In this document: positions 16,130-23,830 of the stretch, one piece after another
How the letters are laid out: the number at the start of each line of letters is the position of its first letter
Position numbering within the stretch: position 1 is the first letter of the stretch
Assembly: GCA_964390645.1 (NCBI GenBank)
Contig: CAYMLL010000082.1
Coordinates: forward strand, 1-24,597
Origin: CAYMLL01 sp964390645
GTDB taxonomy: Bacteria > Planctomycetota > UBA8108
Length of the DNA: 24,597 nucleotides
Direction of reading: 5' to 3'
Notes under the pieces: generated by a model
Told to the model about the DNA's origin: nothing
What the model saw: only the letters and a program-made list of their open reading frames with translations
Database searches by the model: none
Translations under genes and position numbers: made by a program

Positions 16130-17302
16130 ATGCTCTTGGATTCTCACTCGACGCTCCCGGCCCTGTTCGTCGCCGGCGCCGGCCTGGATCTCCTCGTCGC
16201 GCTCCTGACGCTCCTCGTCCTCCCGGTGAACGGTGACTCCGGTGAACGTCCCCGACGCGTCACCGGAAGACATCTCCAGCGAGCAGCTCTGCTGACAGCT
16301 TCGTGCTTCACGCTGCGTGTGATGATCTTCTTCGGTCTCGGACTCGATCTCTTCGGCGTCATCCACATGGTGTTTCTCGGACTCTGCGCGACGATTCCGA
16401 TCACCTCCACCGTGATTCTGGCGCTGAGCCTCATGCCCGCAGGCGTGCGCTGTACACGCCGCGTCTCCGGTGTGACGCTCGCGGCACTCGTCGTCGGGCT
16501 GCTGCCGGCGCCGGTCGGGATCTGGGCCTACGCCTTCGAACCGTACCGACTGGAGGTCGAACAGGCGAGCTTCGAGCTGCCCGCGGAGCGCGCCGGTGGC
16601 AGCCCGCTCCGCCTCGGCGTGCTCGCCGATGTACAGACAGGCCGCGTCACCGAACACGAACACAGGGCGGTCGAGAGCCTCCTCGCTCTCGAGCCGGACA
16701 TCGTCGTGCTGGCCGGAGACCTCTTCCAGGGCAGCGCACGAGAGCTCGAGCGCGAGCTTCCCGCGCTGCGCGAGCTCCTCGCCCGCCTGGAGGCGCCGGG
16801 CGGTGTCTTCATCGTGCTCGGCAACTGCGATCCCGGCGAAGTCGACATCCTTCGTCTCATCGAAGGAACCGGCGTCCGCCTCCTCGTCAACGAGACCGCG
16901 ACGGTCGAGATCCACGGACGCCGCGTGACGATCGCCGGGCTCGCCATGGGCACAGGCGGACACGAGGAGGGCCGGATCGTCGCCGAGCTCGAGACCGACC
17001 CGCGCAAGGATGACATCCGGGTCCTCGTCTCGCACTACCCGGACGCGGTACTGCGACTGAACTCACCCTCCCGTGTCGATCTCGTCATCGCGGGACATAC
17101 CCACGGCGGCCAGATCGTCGTGCCGTTCCTGGGGCCCGTGCTGACCATGAGCTCGGTGCCGCGGCGCGTCGCCGGAGGAGGGCTTCACGAGATCGACGGA
17201 CGGAGGATCTACGTCAGCCGGGGCGTGGGGATGGAACGCGGGCAAGCGCCGCCGATCCGGTTTCTCTGCGCGCCGGAGGTTTCGATCGTCCATCTGCGCT
17301 GA
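16130..17302 (+). CDS. Membrane-anchored metallophosphoesterase (YkuE/YaeI-like) with altered active site
   Basis: The 390-residue protein has four hydrophobic helices in residues ~11-133, then a calcineurin-like phosphoesterase domain. Visible motifs are LADVQTG (D167, Q169), VVLAGDLFQG (G196-D197), VLGNCDPG (231-234), VSHYPD (H302) and AGHTHGGQ (322-328). Relatives carry DxH in the first motif and GNHD in the third; here Gln and Cys replace the two His residues. The other metal ligands remain. YaeI/YkuE relatives are membrane-associated phosphodiesterases or phosphatases, some acting on lipid A precursors, but the substrate here cannot be inferred. ATG 16130 follows GAGGGAG closely. Divergent from the trp promoter and convergent with uvrA. 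Confidence 0.85.
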   Translation: MLLDSHSTLPALFVAGAGLDLLVALLTLLVLPVNGDSGERPRRVTGRHLQRAALLTASCFTLRVMIFFGLGLDLFGVIHMVFLGLCATIPITSTVILALSLMPAGVRCTRRVSGVTLAALVVGLLPAPVGIWAYAFEPYRLEVEQASFELPAERAGGSPLRLGVLADVQTGRVTEHEHRAVESLLALEPDIVVLAGDLFQGSARELERELPALRELLARLEAPGGVFIVLGNCDPGEVDILRLIEGTGVRLLVNETATVEIHGRRVTIAGLAMGTGGHEEGRIVAELETDPRKDDIRVLVSHYPDAVLRLNSPSRVDLVIAGHTHGGQIVVPFLGPVLTMSSVPRRVAGGGLHEIDGRRIYVSRGVGMERGQAPPIRFLCAPEVSIVHLR

Positions 17303-17310
17303 GCGGTCGT

Positions 17311-17340
17311 CCCGTTCCCCGGTTCCGGTTCCGGGTCGGG
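17311..17340. terminator. Weak inverted repeat between convergent genes
   Basis: In the 140 bases between the metallophosphoesterase stop and the uvrA stop, CCCGG (17318-17322) can pair with CCGGG (17331-17335), and the outer CCCG (17311-17314) with CGGG (17337-17340), across a small internal loop. No T tract follows on either strand, so any terminator role is doubtful. Nothing else was seen in this gap. Confidence 0.25.
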
Positions 17341-17442
17341 CAGTAGATTCCCGTCGCCTGCCGTCTCCGTCCTCCTTTCTGCTCGTTCCTGTGCGCGCCT
17401 GCGGTGTCGCTCCGTCCTCCCCGGCTCGCTGCGGGTCCGCCT

Positions 17443-20355
17443 TCAACCCGACGACGTCACCCCGGACTTCCCCACGAACTCTCGCAGACAGCGTCCGGTG
17501 TGTGACTCCTCGCGCTCGTCCACGAGCCCGGCGACCGAGCCCTCGTAGAGCAGCTCTCCGCCCGCGTCCCCGCCCTCCGGCCCGAGGTCGATCACCCAGT
17601 CAGCACCCGCGATGACCTCGAGGTTGTGCTCGATCACGACCACCGCGTGCCCGGCCCGCGACAGCTCACGCAGAACCTCGACGAGGCGTGACACGTCTTG
17701 CATGTGAAGTCCCGTCGTCGGCTCGTCGAAGAGATACAGACACTTGCCGCGCGCGGTCTTGGCGATCTCGACGGCGAGCTTGACCCGCTGTGCCTCCCCC
17801 CCGGAGAGCGTCGTCGACGGCTGGCCGAGCGTCAGGTAGCCGAGCCCGAGCGCGTCGAGCGCGCGCAACGGTCGCGTCAGCTCTCGAAATGCGTCGAAGA
17901 AGTCGAGGGCATCCTCGACGCTCATGTCCAGAATGTCTGCGATCGTCCTGCCGCGGTACGTGACCTCGAGAGTCTCGGGGTTGAAACGACGACCGCCACA
18001 AACCTCGCAATCGACGGCCATGTCGGGAAGAAAGCTCATCTCGAGCCGCGTGCGACCCTGTCCGGAACACGCGTCGCAGCGACCGCCGGCAACGTTGAAC
18101 GAGAAACGCCGCGCGTCAAACCCACGGGTCTTCGCGTCAGGAAGAGCGGCGAAGATATCCCGGATGCGCTTCCAGAATCCGACGTAGGTTGCCGGAGTCG
18201 AACGTGGGGTCCGGCCGATGGGCAGCTGGTCGACCTCACGCAGGAGATCGAGCTGCTGGAGTCCCTCCACGGATCGCACACCGCTGCGGAGCTTGCGGAC
18301 CCCGCGAAAGCACCGGCTCACCGACTCCTCGAGAACGTCGCGCACGAGCGTCGACTTTCCCGCGCCCGAGACGCCGGTGACCACCGTCACCGCGCCGAAG
18401 GGAATCCGGACATCGATCTCCTTCAGGTTATGCAGCGTCGCTCCCCTGATCTCGATCGACGGCTCGCCGACAAAATCTGCATCCGCGAGCGCGAACCGGC
18501 GATCGTCCCGATCCCGAAAATAGCTGCCCGTCGCCGATGCGTCACAGGCGATAACATCATCGATCGTCCCCTGCACGACGACCTGACCACCGTGACGCCC
18601 GGGACCGGGTCCCATGTCGAGAATCTCGTCCGCAGCCTCGATCGTCGCGTCATCGTGCTCGATCACGAGGACGCTGTTTCCCTGGTCGCGCAGCCGCCGC
18701 AGCGTGCCGAGCAGCTTCTCGTTGTCGCGCGGATGAAGGCCGATCGTCGGTTCGTCCAGAATGTAGCACGCGCCGCGCAGGCTCGATCCCAGCTGCGCGG
18801 CCAGCCGAATCCGCTGTGCCTCGCCGCCGGAGAGCGTGTTCGCCGCGCGGCCGAGCGTCAGGTAGTGCAGCCCGACGTCGTCGAGAAAGGCCAGCCGGGA
18901 AAGAATCTCGTCAACGATCGGCTCGACGACCGCGCGTCGACGCGGATCGAAGTCGACCGGCGCGTGCTGCGCGCGAAGCTCGCGCACCGTCATCTTCCCC
19001 ATCTCGCCAAGCGTCCTGCCTCCGACGCGGATCGCTCCCCAGCGTGACTGGATTCGCGATCCATCACACGCGGCGCAGAGCGTCTCTCGACCGGTGTCGG
19101 AGAGGAAATACTCACGGTCCTCCTCGTCGAGTTCAGCGAGCGTTTCGCGCACGAGCGGCAGCAGACCGCCGAAGCCGTCGCGATCACCCTCGAGCAGCAC
19201 GCTGACGGCCCGCTTCCCCCACTCCGACAGAGCGCGACCGTCCTTCGGCAACGACCTCACCCCCTTCACCGCGCGCAGGAATCGCGTGCGCGTGCCCCGC
19301 GAAAAGGGCCAGTCATCCAGGAAGCGCAGCGGTCCGTCCTTGCGCGCCTCGATCCCTGCCTCCCAGTTCTCGATGAGCCGGTAAGGGTCAGGGTCGAGTG
19401 TGGCGCCGTAACCCTTGCACTCGGGACACGCCCCGTGCCGGGAGTGGAAGCTGAAGTTGCGGGGATCAGGCTCCTCGAAGTCGCTGTCGCAGGACGGACA
19501 AGAGCGGTGCCGGTTGAAGAGCGTCTCCTCGCCGCCAGCAGCAACGAAGATCACGACGCCCTTGCCGATCTCGAGCGCCCTCGAGACGCAGAGATCCGGC
19601 GCCCCGTCATCGACGGCGTCGTGCCCGGCATCGAAACGCCCGACGACCACGTCGATGTCGTGAGCACGATGACGCGCGAGCCGCACCTCCTCGTCGCCGG
19701 GTATCTCGACCCACTCCCCGTCGATGCGCGCCTCATGGCAACCCCTTCGAGAGAGGTCTGCAAGCACGCGGTTGTGGAAGCCCTTCTTGCCACGAATCAC
19801 CGGTGCGAGCAGCACACCTCCCTTCGCCGCCAGCCGAGCGACCTCGTCACGGATCTCCTCGACGGGCCGCGGCCTGACGTCCACATCGCATTCGGGACAT
19901 CGCTGCACACCGGTGCGGGTGAAGAGGAGCCGCAGGAAGTGGTAGACCTCGGTGACCGTGCCGACGGTCGACTTGCGACCACCAACCGTCGTGCGCTGCT
20001 CGATCGCGACCGACGGCGGGATTCCCTCGAGATGGTCGATGTCCGGACGATGCAGATCCTCGACAAACTGACGCGCGTACGGCGAGAGACAGTCGAGATA
20101 GCGTCGCTGGCCTTCGCTGAACACGATGTCGTAAAGCAGCGACGACTTGCCCGAGCCGCTGACCCCGGTGACGACGACGAAACGATTGCGCGGGATCTCG
20201 ACGGTGAGATTGCGCAGGTTGTTCTCACGCGCGCCGACCGATGGCGGGGCAGCCCGCGGGGGAGATGGCGCTGGGGGTGCCCCGGCGCGCCGACCCCTCC
20301 CACGACCCCCTCGGCGCGCGCCGAGCGACGGGTTCCTCGTCGCGACCGTCTCCTC
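17443..20355 (-). CDS. uvrA: UvrA, second unit of a tandem UvrA fusion
   Basis: This is a full UvrA (excinuclease ABC damage-recognition ATPase). Its N-terminus is readable only upstream of the first start codon in frame (GTG 20124): GARENNLRNLTVEIP, then Walker A GVSGSGKSSLLYDI. After it come FSEGQRRYLDCLSPYARQF, a first zinc module (CPSC...CPEC), signature LSGGEAQRIRL, Walker B ILDEPTIGLHPRD, second Walker A GVSGAGKSTLVRDV, second zinc module (CDAC...CEVC), LSGGEAQRVKL and FDEPTTGLH. No ATG, GTG or TTG occurs in this frame before Walker A, so it cannot start independently in the normal way. About 970 codons from the linker. Together with the preceding unit it looks like one polypeptide, as in the double-length UvrA known from Chlamydia. 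Confidence 0.88.
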   Translation of the reverse strand, partial: EETVATRNPSLGARRGGRGRGRRAGAPPAPSPPRAAPPSVGARENNLRNLTVEIPRNRFVVVTGVSGSGKSSLLYDIVFSEGQRRYLDCLSPYARQFVEDLHRPDIDHLEGIPPSVAIEQRTTVGGRKSTVGTVTEVYHFLRLLFTRTGVQRCPECDVDVRPRPVEEIRDEVARLAAKGGVLLAPVIRGKKGFHNRVLADLSRRGCHEARIDGEWVEIPGDEEVRLARHRAHDIDVVVGRFDAGHDAVDDGAPDLCVSRALEIGKGVVIFVAAGGEETLFNRHRSCPSCDSDFEEPDPRNFSFHSRHGACPECKGYGATLDPDPYRLIENWEAGIEARKDGPLRFLDDWPFSRGTRTRFLRAVKGVRSLPKDGRALSEWGKRAVSVLLEGDRDGFGGLLPLVRETLAELDEEDREYFLSDTGRETLCAACDGSRIQSRWGAIRVGGRTLGEMGKMTVRELRAQHAPVDFDPRRRAVVEPIVDEILSRLAFLDDVGLHYLTLGRAANTLSGGEAQRIRLAAQLGSSLRGACYILDEPTIGLHPRDNEKLLGTLRRLRDQGNSVLVIEHDDATIEAADEILDMGPGPGRHGGQVVVQGTIDDVIACDASATGSYFRDRDDRRFALADADFVGEPSIEIRGATLHNLKEIDVRIPFGAVTVVTGVSGAGKSTLVRDVLEESVSRCFRGVRKLRSGVRSVEGLQQLDLLREVDQLPIGRTPRSTPATYVGFWKRIRDIFAALPDAKTRGFDARRFSFNVAGGRCDACSGQGRTRLEMSFLPDMAVDCEVCGGRRFNPETLEVTYRGRTIADILDMSVEDALDFFDAFRELTRPLRALDALGLGYLTLGQPSTTLSGGEAQRVKLAVEIAKTARGKCLYLFDEPTTGLHMQDVSRLVEVLRELSRAGHAVVVIEHNLEVIAGADWVIDLGPEGGDAGGELLYEGSVAGLVDEREESHTGRCLREFVGKSGVTSSG

Positions 20356-20358
20356 CCC
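20355..20358 (-). other. Probable one-base frameshift site in the UvrA linker
   Basis: The first UvrA unit and the second are in frames that differ by one base, and neither a stop nor a start lies between them. Adding one G to the GGGG run here (CCCC on the plus strand) makes the linker read PGVGEETVATRNPSLG and joins both units into 1,914 codons including the stop. Codon third positions also change preference near this point: G/C-rich in the first frame upstream and in the second frame downstream. The exact base is inferred; another site within about 100 bases is possible. Confidence 0.65.
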
Positions 20359-23183
20359 ACGCCGGGCTTCTCGCGACCGGCTGTCCCCGGCCCGCGGAGC
20401 GCCTCCAGACGCTTTCCGAGCAACCGGCCGGTGATCGATCGCGGTTCGGAGACGACCTCCTCGGGGGTTCCGCGGGCGACCACCCGGCCGCCCCCGTCGC
20501 CGCCTTCCGGCCCGAGGTCGATCAGATGATCCGCCTGCGCGAGCACATCGAGATGATGCTCGATGACGACGACCCCGTGCCCCCTGTCGATCAGCGTGCG
20601 CAGCACACCGACGAGACGCCGCACGTCATCGAGATGAAGGCCGGTGGTCGGCTCGTCCAGAAGGAAGAGCAGACGACCGGAGCGCTTCGCAGACATCACC
20701 TTCCCCGCGAGCTTCAGGCGCTGCGCCTCGCCACCGGAGAGAGTGTTGATCGGTTGGCCGAGCGCCAGGTACCCGAGCCCGAGCGAGTCCAGAAACCGCA
20801 GCTTCTCCGCAAGCTTCCGCTGCTGCTCGAAGAACTCGGCTCCTTCGCGAATCGTCATACCCAGGACGTCATCGATGCTCTTTCCGCGAAGGCGGACGCC
20901 GAGCACCGCGTCCCGAAAGCGCTTGCCGCCACAGGCATCGCAGGGCAAGGTGACATCGGACAGAAACTGCATCTCTACCTGCACCGCACCGGCGCCGCCG
21001 CACTCCTCGCAGCGCCCGCCCTCGACGTTGAACGAGAACGCACTCGCGTCCAGTCCCGCTTGCTCGGCCCCGGCAGTCGCAGCGAAGAGCTCGCGAATCA
21101 CCTGGAAGGTCTTCGTGTACGTGACCGGGTTGCCCCGCGGAGTGCGGCCGATCGGCGACTGGTCGACGAGCACGATCTCGTCAACGAGCTCGAAGCCGTC
21201 CACCGAGTCGACGCTGATCTCTCCCTCGATCGGACGACCGCTGTGGCGCTGGGAGGCACGCCAGAGGACGTCGTGGATCAGCGTGCTCTTTCCCGATCCC
21301 GAGACGCCGCTGACGACGGTCAGCCCCTCCGTCGGCACGTCGACATCGACGCCACGGAGGTTGTTCTGACGCGCGCCCCGGATACGCAGACACCGATCCG
21401 CCGCCGTCTCGTGCCGCTCCCGGGGCAGCGGCATGCGCTCGCGACCCGACAGGAACGCGCCGGTCAGCGACCGCGGACTCGCACGGACCTCATCGACGCT
21501 TCCCTGCGCGACGATCGTGCCGCCGTCGACACCCGATCCCGGACCAAGGTCGAGGATGTTGTCTGCTGCCTGGAGGATATCGGGATCGTGCTCGACGACG
21601 ACGACGGTGTTGCCACGGTCCCTCACCTGACGGAGGATCTCCAGCAGTCGCTCGTTGTCGCGGGCGTGAAGACCGATCGACGGCTCGTCGAGCACGAAGA
21701 GGGTGTCGACGAGCGAGGCTCCGAGCGCCGCCGTCAGGTTGACTCGCTCCCCCTCGCCACCCGAAAGGGTGCGCGTCAAGCGGTCGAGCGTCAGGTAGCC
21801 GAGGCCGACAGACTCGAGATAGCGCAAACGCGATGCGATCTCGTCGACGACGAGCCGCTCGGGGCGCTCGAGGTCACGAGCGAGAACGCCCTCGACGACC
21901 TTCAGGCTGTCACGAACCGGCAGCCGCCAGAAATCGGACAGCGTCTGACCGGCGACCCGGAAGCAGAGGGCCGCTGGCTTCAGCCTGGCGCCAAGGCACG
22001 ACGGACAGAGGACGTAGCCCCGATAGCGGGCCAGCAACACACGCACATGCATACGGTACTTCTTCGCCTCGAGGCTGCGAAAGAAGCCGCGCACACCGTC
22101 CCAACCGTCATCGCCGCCCTCGAGAACGTAGCGCCGATGCTCCTCGGCAAGCTCCCCCCACGGCGAGTCGAGGTCCACACCTCGGCGCTTGCAGGCGGCG
22201 AAGCACTTGCGCAATCGGCCTCGACGGGACGGGCTCGTCCACGGTTTGACCGCGCCCTGCCGAATCGACCGGAGCGGATCCGGAATGACACGGTTCCAGT
22301 CGATCTCGATCACGCGACCGAAGCCACGACACTCCTCGCAGGCGCCGTGGGGCGTGTTGAACGAGAAGAGGCCGGGTGTCGGATCCGGCAGGGCCTCGTC
22401 GCATCGACCACAGCGCATTCCCTTCGTGAAGGACAGCTCCCCGCTCGAGTGAACGAGTCGAGCTCGGCCATGCCCGACGCGAAAGGCCTGCTCCACCGAG
22501 TCCGCGCGTCGCCGGCGGGACACGGTCGGTCCCGCGATTCGGTCGACGACGATCTCCAGTGTCGTGCCTTCACAGTCACGGTCCTCGAGCTGCCGGAGCC
22601 GTACGACATCACGACCCCGCAGAAAGCGCTGATAGCCCTGCGCCTCGAGCGCCCTCGCGATGATCCCGGACGACTCGAATCCGCCGAGCGCCACCGGCGC
22701 AACGACGAGCACCGGGAACCCGGTCGCCGGGATCTCCTCCAGGGCTCGCAGCACGGCCACGGTGTCCTCGGCCTTCACGGCCGTCCCACAGCTCGCACAG
22801 AAACCCTGCGAGCAGCGTGCGTAGAGCAGCTTGAGGTAGTCGTTGATGCCCGTCAGCGTACCGACCGTCGACCGCGAGGTCTTGATCGCGCCCGACTGGT
22901 CGATCGCCACGGCCGGCGGGACACCTTCGATCGAGTCGGCATCCGGTCGCGCGAGACGATCGAGAAACTGCCTCGTGTACGCGGAGAAGGTCTCCAGATA
23001 CCGACGCTGCCCCTCGGCGTAGAGCGTATCGAACGCCAGCGACGACTTGCCCGAGCCGCTGACACCCGTGACGACGGTCAGCCTCCCGAGCGGCACGTCG
23101 AGATCGACGCTCCGCAAGTTGTTCTGGCGTACACCACGCAGGCGGATGACGGCGACGTCGGCGGACGGAGTTTCGGAAGCCAT
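20355..23183 (-). CDS. uvrA: UvrA, first unit of a tandem UvrA fusion
   Basis: The first complete UvrA unit starts at ATG 23183. It has Walker A GVSGSGKSSLAFDT (about residue 40), EGQRRYLETFSAYTRQF, zinc-module cysteines (CGRC and CEEC), signature LSGGEGERVNL, Walker B VLDEPSIGLHARD, second Walker A GVSGSGKSTLIHDV, zinc module (CEEC...CDAC), LSGGEAQRLKL and LLDEPTTGLH. After the final UvrA motif (DLGPEGGDGGG) there is no stop. The frame continues to 19797 as an Arg/Ser-rich sequence that is the out-of-frame reading of the next unit's start. True coding probably leaves this frame near 20355. The first signature has Glu-Arg instead of Gln-Arg, unlike the other three. UvrA binds damaged DNA and loads UvrB; uvrB is not in this window. 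Confidence 0.9.
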
Positions 23184-23248
23184 CGAACAGCTCGCTCTCG
23201 ATCGGGAATGCTGGTCTCCGGAGCCGAGAGAATACGTCGGAGAAGAGC

Positions 23249-23830
23249 TTATTGAAACCTCACGCCGTCTGGCGAGGAGAGCTGGGCTTCGACGAATCTC
23301 TCCACATCCGCGAGGGACCGTGCCACCAGCACACGTGCTTCGTCGAGCCCCTCGATCGCGCCGCCTTCGCCGAGGAAGACGATCAGCGGCCTTCGGTACA
23401 CGAGAGAGAGCTCGACCTCCGTTCGCGTACCGGCCCCTCCCGGCAGCGCGATGACGACGTCCGCGCTGAGCACGTTGATGTGGTTGCGGCTCAGCGGGTC
23501 ACGGCCCTGGTCACCGCTCAGAGGCAGGTGCGTGCAAATCGGGATATCGATCCAGCGATTCGGATAGCCGGGCGGCGTACGGACCCCACCGGCATCGACC
23601 CGTCCCGGCAGCACACCGACCACGACGCCGCGACGATTCCGACGCGACGCGAATCCACGCGCGACGGACTCCATGACCCCACCGCCTCCTCCGCAGAGGA
23701 GGTGGCAGCCACGGTCGGCGATCCATGCGCCGAGCGGCTCGGCGAGACCGGGGTGCGCGGCACTCCCCGACCCCATGACGCCGATGAGCGGCTGACGCAC
23801 GGCGTCTGGACTGCTATAGTCGTCGATCAT
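23249..23830 (-). CDS. LOG/TIGR00725-like Rossmann-fold protein
   Basis: A 193-residue protein of the SLOG superfamily. The nucleotide-binding motifs are visible as GVMGSGS near the N-terminus, LCGGGGGVMESVARG and ALPGGAGTRTEVELSL (the PGGxGTxxE motif). LOG proteins release nucleobases from nucleoside monophosphates (for example cytokinin activation), but the TIGR00725 branch has no settled function, so only a phosphoribohydrolase-like activity can be suggested. ATG 23830 is well supported by GAGGAG six bases upstream. That ribosome binding site lies inside the 5' end of the divergent protease gene. It ends in TAA 65 bases before uvrA and may be co-transcribed with it. Confidence 0.85.
   Translation of the reverse strand: MIDDYSSPDAVRQPLIGVMGSGSAAHPGLAEPLGAWIADRGCHLLCGGGGGVMESVARGFASRRNRRGVVVGVLPGRVDAGGVRTPPGYPNRWIDIPICTHLPLSGDQGRDPLSRNHINVLSADVVIALPGGAGTRTEVELSLVYRRPLIVFLGEGGAIEGLDEARVLVARSLADVERFVEAQLSSPDGVRFQ
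23792..23820 (+). promoter_or_regulatory. Possible promoter giving a leaderless mRNA for the CPBP protease
   Basis: CTGACG (23792-23797) and TATAGT (23815-23820) are 17 bases apart; the -10 matches consensus at five of six positions, the -35 at four. Transcription would begin within a few bases of the ATG at 23829, which has no ribosome binding site in front. The promoter lies within the coding start of the divergent LOG-like gene. Confidence 0.4.

Noticed and set aside
16049..17035. Open frame of about 328 codons on the minus strand
   Set aside because: Antisense to the metallophosphoesterase and covering the trp promoter; shadow of a real gene.
19797..20240. C-terminal extension of the first UvrA unit as a real domain
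   Set aside because: It is Arg/Ser-rich and is the out-of-frame reading of the second unit's Walker A region, which is clearly coding in the other frame.
20241..23255. Long open frame of about 1,000 codons on the plus strand
   Set aside because: It lies antisense to uvrA, whose motifs are unmistakable; its translation is low-complexity and Arg/Asp/Glu-rich, typical of a shadow frame in GC-rich DNA.
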